A DNA stretch of 23,132 nt from Arenibacter sp963972175 (GTDB lineage: Bacteria; Bacteroidota; Bacteroidia; Flavobacteriales; Flavobacteriaceae), in assembly GCA_963972175.1 (NCBI GenBank), contig CAXAVP010000040.1, positions 1-23,132 on the forward strand, in the 5' to 3' direction. The notes below the pieces were generated by a model. The model was given only the letters and a program-made list of their open reading frames with translations. It was not told the origin of the DNA and ran no database searches. The translations under genes were made by a program, and so were the position numbers. Positions within the stretch are counted from its first letter, which is position 1. Every line of letters starts with the position of its first letter. Below, one piece after another: positions 6,974 to 14,895 of the stretch.

Positions 6974-7795
6974 TCAACCAAGTCCTACATCCAGGGTCAT
7001 CATAATTATAAAACCTCCTATAAAGCCCATGGTGGCAATGTCTGTATACTTGTCCTGTTGTGTCTCCGGAATTACTTCTTCCACCACTACAAAAATCATA
7101 GCTCCGGCTGCAAACGAAAGCGCATATGGTAAAATAGGCTGAAAGGTGAGTACGGCCCAAGCTCCCAACACGGCCGCTATAGGCTCTACCAAGGCCGAAG
7201 CCTGCCCATAGGCAAAACTCTTTCTCCTACTTAGCCCCTGTCTTCTCAACGGCATGGCCACAGCAAAACCTTCAGGAAAATTTTGAAGTCCAATACCCAG
7301 TGCCAGGGCAACTGCCCCACCAATACTGGCCCCTTCAAAACCGGCAGCAACACCTCCAAACAATACCCCAACGGCCAGTCCCTCCGGTATGTTGTGCAAG
7401 GTTATGGCCAGGGTTAACAAGGTAGTCTTATGCCATGGCGTCTTAATTCCCTCCTTTTCATTTTCCTTAAAATTTATATGCAAATGTGGCAATACCTTGT
7501 CCAGCCCAAATAGAAACAAGGCCCCCAATAAAAATCCCACTGCCGCCGGTATAACCTTAACAAACCCCTCTCCCGGGCTCATTTCAATTCCCGGTGCCAA
7601 CAGACTCCAAAAACTGGCAGCTACCATTACTCCTCCAGTAAAACCCAACATACCATCCAATACCGCACGGTTCATGGTCTTAAAGAAAAAGACCAGGCCG
7701 GCCCCCAAAGCCGTTAAGCCCCAAGTAAACAAGGTGGCGTAAAATGCCGCCAAAATAGGGTTGATAGATTCAAAATAATTAATAATTCCTTCCAT
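6974..7795 (-). CDS. ZIP family divalent metal transporter
   Basis: This 273-residue inner-membrane protein has about eight hydrophobic segments. The two metal-binding motifs of ZIP transporters are present: HNIPEG in the fourth helix and NFPEG in the fifth (in place of the more usual second HNxPEG-like motif, Asn-Phe is common). A later helix has VEEVIPE. Between helices III and IV is a short His-containing loop (HLHIN). Members import Zn2+, Fe2+ or Mn2+ (ZupT/GufA-like subfamily); the ion cannot be decided from sequence. It lies 161 bp downstream of a DtxR/MntR-type regulator on the same strand, suggesting metal-responsive control. Confidence 0.93.
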   Translation of the reverse strand: MEGIINYFESINPILAAFYATLFTWGLTALGAGLVFFFKTMNRAVLDGMLGFTGGVMVAASFWSLLAPGIEMSPGEGFVKVIPAAVGFLLGALFLFGLDKVLPHLHINFKENEKEGIKTPWHKTTLLTLAITLHNIPEGLAVGVLFGGVAAGFEGASIGGAVALALGIGLQNFPEGFAVAMPLRRQGLSRRKSFAYGQASALVEPIAAVLGAWAVLTFQPILPYALSFAAGAMIFVVVEEVIPETQQDKYTDIATMGFIGGFIIMMTLDVGLG

Positions 7796-7956
7796 ATTCT
7801 TATGCTATTTAACACTAATCAACCCGTGTTTTAACCGGGTATTATTTTAAACAAAAATCGTTTTCACTTTCCAAAATATCCGGAACTTGGCAGTAGTGAA
7901 CAGCGACCCTTATTCTTTTATTTACTCTTTATCACTATCTTTTTATACCATTATCA
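7796..7956 (-). promoter_or_regulatory. Regulatory gap upstream of the ZIP gene, with TAGTGATAA direct repeats
   Basis: The 161-bp gap carries two direct copies of TAGTGATAA on the minus strand (7959-7951 shared with the dtxR stop, and 7937-7929), spaced 22 bp, i.e. about two helical turns. A third TAGTGA lies on the plus strand at 7894-7899. Nearer the ZIP gene is a small inverted repeat ACCCG (7822-7826) / CGGGT (7836-7840). No good TAnnTTTG box was found here, so whether ZIP has its own promoter is unclear. Confidence 0.3.
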
Positions 7957-8610
7957 CTACTCCACATTAATATAAAGGTTGCAGGCAATAACATTTGAAA
8001 TTTGCATTTTTCTGCCCTCTATTTCAATATTCAAGGAACCATCAAATTCCTCTATCTCCAAAACCTTTATCCTATTCCCCAAGGCAATACCATTTTTGTC
8101 CAGAAACTTCAAGAATGTTGTGGATGAATCCTTTACCCCCACACATAAGCCCGCAGTATGAACCGGGACCTCACTTAATAACTTCCGGTCCCTTTCCTTA
8201 AAACTCCCGTTCTTGTCCGGTATGGGATCGCCGTGTGGATCAAATTTTGGATAGGCCAATAAACGGTCCAAGCTATCTATAAGTTTGTCACTTTTAATAT
8301 GCTCCAACTGCTCGGCGACTTCATGGACCTCATCCCAGGAAAAATCCAGTTTTTCTACCAAAAAAACTTCCCAAAGACGGTGCTTTCTAATGATTGCCAA
8401 GGCTGTTTTAGTGCCCAGAGAAGTCAAGGAAACCCCTTGGTATCTCTTATAATTTACCAGATCCTTCTCAGAAAGTCGCTTTATCATGTCGGTAACCGAA
8501 GAAGGCTTGGTTTCCATAATTTCCGCAATGGCATTCGTAGACACATCACGACTACCTTTACTTCCCAAATGAAATATGGTTTTGATGTAGTTTTCCTCCG
8601 ATCGCGTCAT
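7957..8610 (-). CDS. DtxR/MntR-type metal-dependent transcriptional regulator with FeoA-like C-terminal domain
   Basis: This 217-residue regulator has an N-terminal winged helix (SEENYIKTIFHL ... NAIAEIMETKPSSVTDMIKRLSEKDLV), a dimerisation/metal domain containing the AEQLEHIKSD helix (metal ligands Glu and His of the DtxR family), and a C-terminal SH3/FeoA-like domain (from about residue 145). Such proteins repress metal uptake genes when Fe2+ or Mn2+ is bound. I chose ATG 8610 (MTRSEENYIK) over the upstream in-frame ATG 8637: homology starts here, and a -7 box TATTTTTG at 8634-8627 overlaps the longer start. It is upstream of the ZIP gene and near feoAB, both likely targets. Confidence 0.92.
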   Translation of the reverse strand: MTRSEENYIKTIFHLGSKGSRDVSTNAIAEIMETKPSSVTDMIKRLSEKDLVNYKRYQGVSLTSLGTKTALAIIRKHRLWEVFLVEKLDFSWDEVHEVAEQLEHIKSDKLIDSLDRLLAYPKFDPHGDPIPDKNGSFKERDRKLLSEVPVHTAGLCVGVKDSSTTFLKFLDKNGIALGNRIKVLEIEEFDGSLNIEIEGRKMQISNVIACNLYINVE

Positions 8611-8626
8611 GAAATACACATTTCCG

Positions 8627-8656
8627 CAAAAATACATTTTTATTTATAAAAACAAA
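8627..8656 (-). promoter_or_regulatory. Promoter of the DtxR-type regulator
   Basis: On the minus strand TTTG (8656-8653), an 18-nt spacer and TATTTTTG (8634-8627) match the Bacteroidota -33/-7 consensus. Transcription would begin near 8620, only about 10 nt before the ATG at 8610. This promoter decides the start codon, because the alternative ATG at 8637 lies between the two boxes and would not be transcribed. Confidence 0.7.
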
Positions 8657-8662
8657 TTTTTA

Positions 8663-8694
8663 GCCTCAACTAAATTATAGTTCTAAATAGAGGC
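8663..8694. promoter_or_regulatory. Interrupted palindrome upstream of the dtxR promoter, candidate operator
   Basis: GCCTC (8663-8667) pairs with GAGGC (8690-8694) and AACTA (8668-8672) pairs with TAGTT (8678-8682); the right arm has a 7-nt insertion (8683-8689). The site ends 7 bp upstream of the -33 box. It may be a regulator site. No matching copy was found in front of feoA or the ZIP gene. Confidence 0.3.
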
Positions 8695-9001
8695 AAAACA
8701 CCTGTCCACTAGGCTTTTCACCCTCTTTAACCCGTCTCCCTTCCAAAACAAAAAACCTAATGGACACTACTTTGTCCAATGGAAGGCTACCAACAAGGCA
8801 AGCAGAACACCGATAGGCGCCAACAAATAAACCTCCTTCCATAGCAGTCACCATTCTCCCCATATTGCGCCCCATAGCAACTATATTCACCCTCTAAAAA
8901 GACCAATGGGGGCAAAAAAGCACTGTAAAAACCTAGTTACTCACCCGTTGCCAGATCCACAACATCAATATACACTTCATCTTTTCTACAGACAGATTTC
9001 G
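8695..9001. other. Non-coding stretch between divergent dtxR and crtY
   Basis: No gene is supported. A 71-codon open frame on the minus strand (8675-8890) starts at a GTG, has no recognisable domain, and lacks a promoter; I read it as chance. No hairpin or repeat of note was seen between 8695 and 9001. This stretch is unusually long for a promoter region in this window. Confidence 0.5.
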
Positions 9002-9042
9002 TACTTTTGAATTTAACCAACAAAGGTGCAATGCCTTTGTTG
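9002..9042 (+). promoter_or_regulatory. crtY promoter -7 box and 5'-end hairpin
   Basis: TACTTTTG (9002-9009) fits the TAnnTTTG box; the -33 region is poor. Transcription would start near 9016. Directly there begins a perfect 9-bp inverted repeat: CAACAAAGG (9018-9026), loop TGCAATG, CCTTTGTTG (9034-9042). It may be an mRNA 5'-stabilising hairpin or an operator just downstream of the start site. The crtY ATG at 9065 follows 22 nt after it. Confidence 0.5.
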
Positions 9043-9064
9043 CCTCAACATTGGGATAACGCGC

Positions 9065-10213
9065 ATGTTTACATATGACTACATTATTATTGGTGCCGGG
9101 GCCTCTGGTTTACTGCTGGCCGATGCGCTTGGGAAGGACCCTTATTTCTCCGATAAAGCTGTTTTATTGTTGGATAAATCCCTAAACAGAACCAACGACC
9201 GCACCTGGTGTTTTTGGGAAATGGGCCCGGGTGAATTTGACGACCTCATTTACAAAAGCTGGAACCACATCCATGTTGCGGACAAGAACTACTCCAAAAG
9301 AATACCCATAGCTCCCTATAAATATAAAATGCTGAGGGCAAAAGAATTCTATAAAAACTTTGACAAAAAGATTAAGGAATACGCCAACATCTGTTTGTTG
9401 GAAGGATCCGTTACGGCAATAGAAGACAAGGGTACGGCAGTTTTGGTACAAACAAATACGGACACCTATGAAGCCAAGCAGGTATTCAATAGTATTTTCG
9501 ACTATAAACAACTGCTGAATCAAAAAAAATACCCCGTTTTACAGCAGCATTTTATAGGGTGGTTTGTAAAAACACCACAACCGACTTTTGATGTGGACCA
9601 AGCCACTTTTATGGACTTTTCCATTCCCCAAAAGGGCAATACCCGCTTTATGTACGTATTGCCCATTTCCAAAACGCAGGCCTTGGTAGAATACACCTTA
9701 TTTTCAGAACATCCCCTACCTGCGCAGGAATACGAGTCGGCCATAGCCGATTACCTCCTTACAAATTTTAATTGCCCTGACTATACAATAATCCAAAAAG
9801 AAAGAGGCAATATCCCTATGAGCTGTTATGATTTTAACCTCCAAAACAGTGCAAATGTACTGCACATAGGAGTCGCTGGAGGCTGGGCCAAGCCAAGCTC
9901 TGGATATACCTTTATGCGGACCCACCAAAAAGTAAAGGAATTGGTCCCTTTTCTAAAAAAAGGCCTGCCTTTTACTAGTTTCTCCAAAAAAAACCGATTT
10001 TGGTTTTACGACCTACTTCTCCTGGACATCCTTTATAGGGACAATAGCAAGGGCCATCTAATATTTGGTGCCTTGTTCAAAAATCGGGATCCCCAAAGCA
10101 TATTTAAATTTCTGGATGAACAGACCTCCCTAATAGAAGATATAAAGGTTATTGCGGCCTGCCCCAAGAAAGAATTTATCCTGGCCTTACTACGCAGGGT
10201 ATTTTCTTTTTAA
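9065..10213 (+). CDS. crtY: Lycopene beta-cyclase (CrtY family)
   Basis: This 382-residue flavoprotein cyclises the ends of lycopene to beta-ionone rings, giving gamma- and beta-carotene. Its N-terminus is a dinucleotide-binding fold, YDYIIIGAGASGLLLADAL (GxGxxG at residues 10-15), followed by the family motif NDRTWCFWE. Later come the FMYVLPIS and ALVEYTLFS strands, the IPMSCY segment and the VAGGWAKPSSGYTF motif typical of CrtY. I start it at ATG 9065: a GTG 39 nt upstream (9026) is in frame but falls inside a hairpin, and the flavin fold begins right after the ATG. The other carotenoid genes (crtB, crtI, crtZ) are not adjacent; a polyprenyl diphosphate synthase lies 3.5 kb away on the other strand. 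Confidence 0.93.
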   Translation: MFTYDYIIIGAGASGLLLADALGKDPYFSDKAVLLLDKSLNRTNDRTWCFWEMGPGEFDDLIYKSWNHIHVADKNYSKRIPIAPYKYKMLRAKEFYKNFDKKIKEYANICLLEGSVTAIEDKGTAVLVQTNTDTYEAKQVFNSIFDYKQLLNQKKYPVLQQHFIGWFVKTPQPTFDVDQATFMDFSIPQKGNTRFMYVLPISKTQALVEYTLFSEHPLPAQEYESAIADYLLTNFNCPDYTIIQKERGNIPMSCYDFNLQNSANVLHIGVAGGWAKPSSGYTFMRTHQKVKELVPFLKKGLPFTSFSKKNRFWFYDLLLLDILYRDNSKGHLIFGALFKNRDPQSIFKFLDEQTSLIEDIKVIAACPKKEFILALLRRVFSF

Positions 10214-10281
10214 CAAGCAATGTTTTCTAATATAGAAATATACACGTATATTTTGAAGTTATTTAAAACCAAACAAACCCT

Positions 10282-13200
10282 ATGCAAACCAAAAGCGCAA
10301 AAAAAATTGCATTGACCATATGCCTCCTTGGCCTAATTGCTGTATCCTGTGACCAAAAACCGAAGAAACCACAAGAACCCTTATTGGTTGTTAGGGAAGA
10401 TTCCACGAACGCCAAAAGCAGGTTCCAGGAAATTAGGGAAAATGTCCCGGCACAGGTTGCAGAAGGCCTAAGCCTATCCTTATGGGCCTCAGATTCACTG
10501 GCTCCTGACCCTGTTGCCATGTCTGTAGACGACCAGGGAAACATCTACCTGACCAGAACCAACCGTCAAAAAAACTCAGAATTTGATATCAGGGGATTTC
10601 GCCACTGGATGACCCCTTCCATTGCATTGCAGTCCGTTGAAGACAGAAAGAACTTTTTGCACACCACCTTTGCCACCCAAAAAAGTAAGGAAAACCAGTG
10701 GCTAAAAGATTTAAACAACGACAGCATTCACGATTGGAGGGACCTTACCGTTCAAAAAGAGGAAATATGGAAACTGGAAGACAAAAATGGCAATGGCTAT
10801 GCCGATGTTGCCACTAGAATACTGAACGATTTTAATGAGGAAGTATCCGATGTGGCCGGAGCCCTACTGGTAAGAAAAAACGATATGTTTGTGGGTATTG
10901 CCCCTGACATGTGGAGGATAACCGACGAGGACGGGGATGGTATTATGACGGACAAGACCTCTATCTCCCATGGCTATGGGGTGCATATTGGGTTTGGCGG
11001 CCATGGGATGTCTGGTGCCATTGAAGGTCCCGACGGAAAAATATACTGGGGTATTGGCGATATTGGAGCCAATATAACCACTGCGGACGGTACCCATCAT
11101 AAATACCCTAATCAAGGGGTCATAGTAAGGGCCAACCCGGATGGTAGTGATTTTGAGATCTTCGCAGCCGGTGTGCGTAATACCCACGAGTTTGTATTTG
11201 ATAAATACGGCAACCTAATTACGGCCGATAACGACGGGGACCACCGTGGCGAAAGTGAACGGTTGGTCTATATTGTAGAAGGTTCCGATGCCGGATGGCG
11301 CTCCAATTGGCAATATGGCAAGTATACCGACCCAAAAAACAATGGCTATAATGTGTGGATGGACGAAAAGCTATTTGTACCCCGCTGGGAAAACCAAGCC
11401 GCCTATATTATACCGCCCTTAATGAACTTCCACAATGGCCCTACTGGAATGGCCTACAATCCGGGTACCGCCCTGGGAAAGGAATGGAGGGATAAATTTT
11501 TCTTGGTAGAGTTTGTAGGAAACCCCAGTAGGTCGCATATATGGAGTTTTGACCTTAAGCCTAAAGGAGCCTCCTTTGAGTTAAATAAAGAACAAGATAT
11601 CCTAAGCGGCATTCTCCCTACCGGAATCCGCTTTGCTCCGGATGGCGCCCTGTATATAGCCGACTGGATGAACGGCTGGGATACCAAAAACTATGGGCGG
11701 GTTTGGAAATTGGATGTTACCGACAACAAAAACGACCTAAAAGCAGAACGAGCGGAAACTGAACGATTAATGACCTTGGATTATTCCGATCAAGACATAA
11801 ATGAGCTGCTACAACTATTGGCCTATCCCGATATGCGTATTCGCCAAAAAGCCCAGTTTCAATTGGCAAATAGGAACAACAAAGGCTTTAAGGCCCTAAG
11901 CAAGGCCATTGCGCCCGGAGGAAATCAGTTGGCCAGAATTCACGGTATTTGGGGCATTGGACAATTGGCAAGAAAAAAATTGGACAGGGCAGAGTCCTTA
12001 ATGCCACTACTAGAAGAAAGTGATGCCGAAATTGTAGCACAGGCTACTAAAATCTTGGGTGATGTAAAATTTACCAAGGCAGGACCCAAATTAATCGCCC
12101 TGCTTACCCATGAACATCCACGTGTGCGCTTCTTTGCCGCCCAAGCCCTAGGCAGGATCAAGGATAGCAATGCAGTGCAGCCCTTGATAAAAATGTTGGA
12201 AGACAATAAGGATGAGGACCTTTACCTAAGGCATGCCGGGGTCTTGGCCCTATCCCGAATAGGGGAAACCGATCCCATTATTGCCTTGGCAGACAGTGAC
12301 AGTAGAAGCTTACGGATTGCTGCGGTCCTAGTCTTAAGGCGACTTCAGAATGAACATATTGTGAAGTTTTTATCTGATAGTGACGAGTATATTGTAACAG
12401 AGGCGGCAAGGGCCATAAATGACGACTGGTCCATTGAAAGTGCTTTGCCGGCCCTAGCTTCCTTGCTGCAAGAGGAAAAATTTACCTCAGAACCCCTTTT
12501 GCGCAGAAGCATCAATGCTGCCCTTAGGGTAGGTGGTGAAAAAGAATTGGATCTGTTGATCAATTTTGCCCAAAGAACTACGGTTCCCAATGCCCTTAGG
12601 GGCGAAGCCCTTACCACTATTGGCACATGGGCCTCCCCCTCTGTTTTGGACAGGGTAGACGGTCGCTATAGAGGGGAAGTTAACAGGGACACCAACGTGG
12701 TTAGAAACAAGATTGGAAAATATATCCCCAACTTTCTAAAAGATAAGGATCCGGATATTTTAGAAGCCGCAGCCCTTACCCTGACCTCCCTAAAAATGGA
12801 TACTTACAATGCCCAACTGGCCATTATTATGAAACACCACACCTCCCCTAAAGTGCGTGCGGCCATGCTAAAAGCACTGGGAGAATTGGAGTACAACAAC
12901 ATTGAAGTGACCATGAAAATTGGTATGCAGGACAAGGACAGAAATGTCCGCACTGTAGCTGTGGGATTAGTGAGCCAGATAGATATCCCAAAAGAAAGTT
13001 TAACTAGTATTGTGGAACCCATTTTTAAAAGCGGATCCATTAATGAGCAACAAAAAATGCTGAGCGTGCTGGGCGATCTGCCCCTGCAAAAGAGTAGGGA
13101 CGTCTTAAGCTCCTTAATTAACCAAGGTATTAACAACAAGCTTTCCAATGCAGTTATACTAGATCTAACGGAAGCCATTGAAGCCACTGGTTCCGAAGCG

Positions 13201-13689
13201 CTTATTGCCCAGTTAGGGGATCTTAAATCTAGCGGAGATGGACTGGACGCCTATGCCGAAACCCTAAATGGTGGAAACAGAAGGGAAGGCTATATATACT
13301 TTAACAATAATTCTACAGGACAGTGTGTTCGCTGCCACTCCATCAACGGAGGCGGAGGAACCGTGGGTCCTGCCTTGGACAATATTGGGAATATCTTGAG
13401 CAGGGAGCAATTATTGGAAGCCCTGATAAACCCCAGTGCACGTTTGTCCCCAGGTTATGGAATGGTAACCGTAACCTTAAAAGACGGACAACAGGTGACC
13501 GGTATATTGGATGAGGAAACCGAAGATGAATTAATACTAAAGACCTCTGATGCGGAACCCATGGAAATTGCCTTGTCCCGGATTGAGAAAAGACAGAATA
13601 TGGCTTCTGGAATGCCCCCAATGGGCAGCCTGATGTCCAAGCGCGAAATACGTGATGTAATAGAATTTTTGGCAAGCTTAAAGAAATAG
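10282..13689 (+). CDS. Large lipoprotein: sorbosone-dehydrogenase-like propeller, HEAT repeats, C-terminal haem c domain
   Basis: The 1135-residue product starts with a lipoprotein signal (lipobox IAVSC, Cys23). Residues about 50-480 form a beta-propeller of the PVC-type 'membrane-bound dehydrogenase' group (e.g. GFGGHGMSGAIEGPDGKIYWGIGD split by motifs such as AAGVRNTHEFVFD and FAPDGALYIADWMNG). Residues about 500-980 are HEAT-like helical repeats (RIRQKAQFQLANR, PRVRFFAAQALGRI, RHAGVLALSRIG and others). The C-terminal about 140 residues are a cytochrome c domain with CVRCH (Cys1015, Cys1018, His1019), VGPALDNIG and a Met-rich stretch that can supply the sixth ligand. It is probably a surface or periplasmic oxidoreductase, likely of sugars or alcohols; the substrate is unknown. 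It appears monocistronic and ends at a shared terminator. Confidence 0.88.
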   Translation: MQTKSAKKIALTICLLGLIAVSCDQKPKKPQEPLLVVREDSTNAKSRFQEIRENVPAQVAEGLSLSLWASDSLAPDPVAMSVDDQGNIYLTRTNRQKNSEFDIRGFRHWMTPSIALQSVEDRKNFLHTTFATQKSKENQWLKDLNNDSIHDWRDLTVQKEEIWKLEDKNGNGYADVATRILNDFNEEVSDVAGALLVRKNDMFVGIAPDMWRITDEDGDGIMTDKTSISHGYGVHIGFGGHGMSGAIEGPDGKIYWGIGDIGANITTADGTHHKYPNQGVIVRANPDGSDFEIFAAGVRNTHEFVFDKYGNLITADNDGDHRGESERLVYIVEGSDAGWRSNWQYGKYTDPKNNGYNVWMDEKLFVPRWENQAAYIIPPLMNFHNGPTGMAYNPGTALGKEWRDKFFLVEFVGNPSRSHIWSFDLKPKGASFELNKEQDILSGILPTGIRFAPDGALYIADWMNGWDTKNYGRVWKLDVTDNKNDLKAERAETERLMTLDYSDQDINELLQLLAYPDMRIRQKAQFQLANRNNKGFKALSKAIAPGGNQLARIHGIWGIGQLARKKLDRAESLMPLLEESDAEIVAQATKILGDVKFTKAGPKLIALLTHEHPRVRFFAAQALGRIKDSNAVQPLIKMLEDNKDEDLYLRHAGVLALSRIGETDPIIALADSDSRSLRIAAVLVLRRLQNEHIVKFLSDSDEYIVTEAARAINDDWSIESALPALASLLQEEKFTSEPLLRRSINAALRVGGEKELDLLINFAQRTTVPNALRGEALTTIGTWASPSVLDRVDGRYRGEVNRDTNVVRNKIGKYIPNFLKDKDPDILEAAALTLTSLKMDTYNAQLAIIMKHHTSPKVRAAMLKALGELEYNNIEVTMKIGMQDKDRNVRTVAVGLVSQIDIPKESLTSIVEPIFKSGSINEQQKMLSVLGDLPLQKSRDVLSSLINQGINNKLSNAVILDLTEAIEATGSEALIAQLGDLKSSGDGLDAYAETLNGGNRREGYIYFNNNSTGQCVRCHSINGGGGTVGPALDNIGNILSREQLLEALINPSARLSPGYGMVTVTLKDGQQVTGILDEETEDELILKTSDAEPMEIALSRIEKRQNMASGMPPMGSLMSKREIRDVIEFLASLKK

Positions 13690-13709
13690 ACAATATTTCT
13701 ATACAACAA

Positions 13710-13740
13710 AATGCCCCCTCTTCCTGGAAAGAGGGGCATT
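13710..13740 (-). terminator. Terminator hairpin between convergent genes
   Basis: AATGCCCC (13710-13717), bulged C, TCTT (13719-13722), loop CCTGGA, then AAGA (13729-13732) and GGGGCATT (13733-13740) form a 12-bp stem with one bulge. On the minus strand it is followed by TTTGTTGTATAG, a modest U-rich tract, so it best serves the polyprenyl synthase gene; it can also stop the plus-strand lipoprotein gene. Confidence 0.75.
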
Positions 13741-13760
13741 GATATTAGGGTTAGGGCCAA

Positions 13761-14735
13761 TTACACCTCCCTTTTCATTAAGGATGTCCCAAATTGTATT
13801 AATGCCTCCTTTTTGCTTTGCCCTAGACCAAGCTTATCCAGAAAATGAAATGCCTTTTCCGTATAGTCTTCTATTGCTTTTAGCGATTCTGTTACCGCCC
13901 CGGTTTCATGAAACAACTCCTTTACCGTTTTTATCTTATCAGTTGGGTTAGTGGGCTTAAGTGAAAACAAATGCTCCAGTTCCTGCGCCTGAATGGGCGA
14001 CCCCATTTCCAAAGCTTTAAGATATAAATAGGTCTTTTTGTTTTCTATTATATCCCCTCCAAGCTGTTTTCCAAAGCGCTGTGGGTCCCCAAATGCATCC
14101 AAATAATCATCCTGTAACTGAAAGGCTATACCCAGATGCTTGCCAAACTCATAGATCAAGTCCTGTGCTTCCCCACTTTCTTCCGCTATTATAGCTCCCA
14201 TTTTCATGGCAGCTGCTACCAAAACTGCAGTTTTATATTCAATCATAAGCAGGTATTCCGGTATGGTAACATCATCCCTATCCTCAAAATCCACATCGTA
14301 TTGTTGCCCCTCGCACACTTGCAGTGCTGTCTGACTAAACAACTGCTGCAACTGCTTAAAAATAACAGGGGAATAGGACTCAAAAAGTTGATAGCTGTAA
14401 ATGAGCATTGCGTCGCCAGACAATATACCCGTGTTAAGATTCCATTTTTTATGCAAAGTCTCTTTGCCCCTCCTCAAGGGTGCCTCATCCATTATATCAT
14501 CATGTACCAAAGAAAAATTATGAAAAACCTCTATCGCCATAGCAGCATCCAGAGCCCTTTTATGGTCGGTCCCAAAAATATCGGCGGTCATCAAGGTCAA
14601 GACCGGTCTTAAACGCTTGCCCCCCAAATTCAGGATATAGGAAATAGGCTTATATAGATTTGCAGGCTCCTTGCTCGGGGTCTTAGCCTCTAAATGGGCC
14701 ATAAAGTCGGCCCTATATTGTTCAACGCTATGCAT
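13761..14735 (-). CDS. trans-Isoprenyl diphosphate synthase, probably geranylgeranyl-PP synthase
   Basis: This 324-residue cytosolic enzyme condenses isopentenyl diphosphate with allylic diphosphates. Both Asp-rich motifs are present: DDIMD at residues 79-83 and DDYLD at 209-213, plus the KTAVLVAAA and LGGKRLRPVL (Arg/Lys substrate-binding) segments. There is no two-residue insertion in the first Asp motif, which argues against bacterial type FPP synthase, and a Phe lies five residues before it (HNFSLVHDD), which in characterised enzymes limits the product to about C20. C20 would feed carotenoids, consistent with crtY nearby; a longer quinone side chain product cannot be excluded. It starts at ATG 14735. 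Confidence 0.9.
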   Translation of the reverse strand: MHSVEQYRADFMAHLEAKTPSKEPANLYKPISYILNLGGKRLRPVLTLMTADIFGTDHKRALDAAMAIEVFHNFSLVHDDIMDEAPLRRGKETLHKKWNLNTGILSGDAMLIYSYQLFESYSPVIFKQLQQLFSQTALQVCEGQQYDVDFEDRDDVTIPEYLLMIEYKTAVLVAAAMKMGAIIAEESGEAQDLIYEFGKHLGIAFQLQDDYLDAFGDPQRFGKQLGGDIIENKKTYLYLKALEMGSPIQAQELEHLFSLKPTNPTDKIKTVKELFHETGAVTESLKAIEDYTEKAFHFLDKLGLGQSKKEALIQFGTSLMKREV

Positions 14736-14847
14736 AATGGCAATTTTTTACTAAAATACGTTAAAACAGCCCACATGGCATAATCAAATAAAGTGAATGT
14801 GAAAAAGGCAGTTGTAATTCAATTTGTTAAGAAATGGTAAAACCTAA

Positions 14848-14887
14848 GAAACTTTTTTGGTTTCTAAAGTTTCCAAACCTATCTTTG
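14848..14887 (+). promoter_or_regulatory. Promoter and candidate TetR operator of the efflux operon
   Basis: TTTG (14856-14859), a 20-nt spacer and TATCTTTG (14880-14887) match the Bacteroidota consensus. Overlapping the -33 box is a perfect 8-bp inverted repeat, GAAACTTT (14848-14855) and AAAGTTTC (14866-14873), separated by 10 nt. A second inverted pair GGTTT (14859-14863) / AAACC (14875-14879) fills the spacer. This is where an autorepressor of the TetR family would bind. Transcription would start near 14893, next to the ATG at 14896. Confidence 0.6.
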
Positions 14888-14895
14888 CCCCCTCT

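Noticed and set aside
2576..7822. Shared TTAA-N4-AATCAA near feoA (2576-2589) and the ZIP gene (7809-7822)
   Set aside because: AT-rich, not palindromic, in opposite orientation relative to the genes, and absent upstream of dtxR; not enough to call a regulon site.
94..7840. Same ACCCG-N9-CGGGT inverted repeat at 94-112 and 7822-7840
   Set aside because: Only 5-6 bp stems with unrelated loops, in front of unrelated genes; two occurrences in 23 kb are easily chance.
8611..8637. Longer N-terminus for the DtxR-type regulator (start at 8637)
   Set aside because: The -7 promoter box overlaps this codon and the family homology begins at the ATG at 8610.
8675..8890. 71-codon open frame on the minus strand upstream of dtxR
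   Set aside because: GTG start, no recognisable family, no promoter, and composition unlike the coding genes around it.
9026..9064. Longer N-terminus for CrtY (GTG start at 9026)
   Set aside because: The codon lies inside a perfect hairpin and the extra residues (Cys-rich) do not belong to the flavin-binding fold.
10224..10238. TTTCTA-ATA-TAGAAA inverted repeat before the large lipoprotein gene
   Set aside because: Short and AT-rich with a 3-nt loop; no consensus promoter next to it to give it meaning.
14857..14895. TTG start giving a longer TetR protein
   Set aside because: The TTG is part of the -33 promoter element; the extra residues precede the helix-turn-helix without family support.
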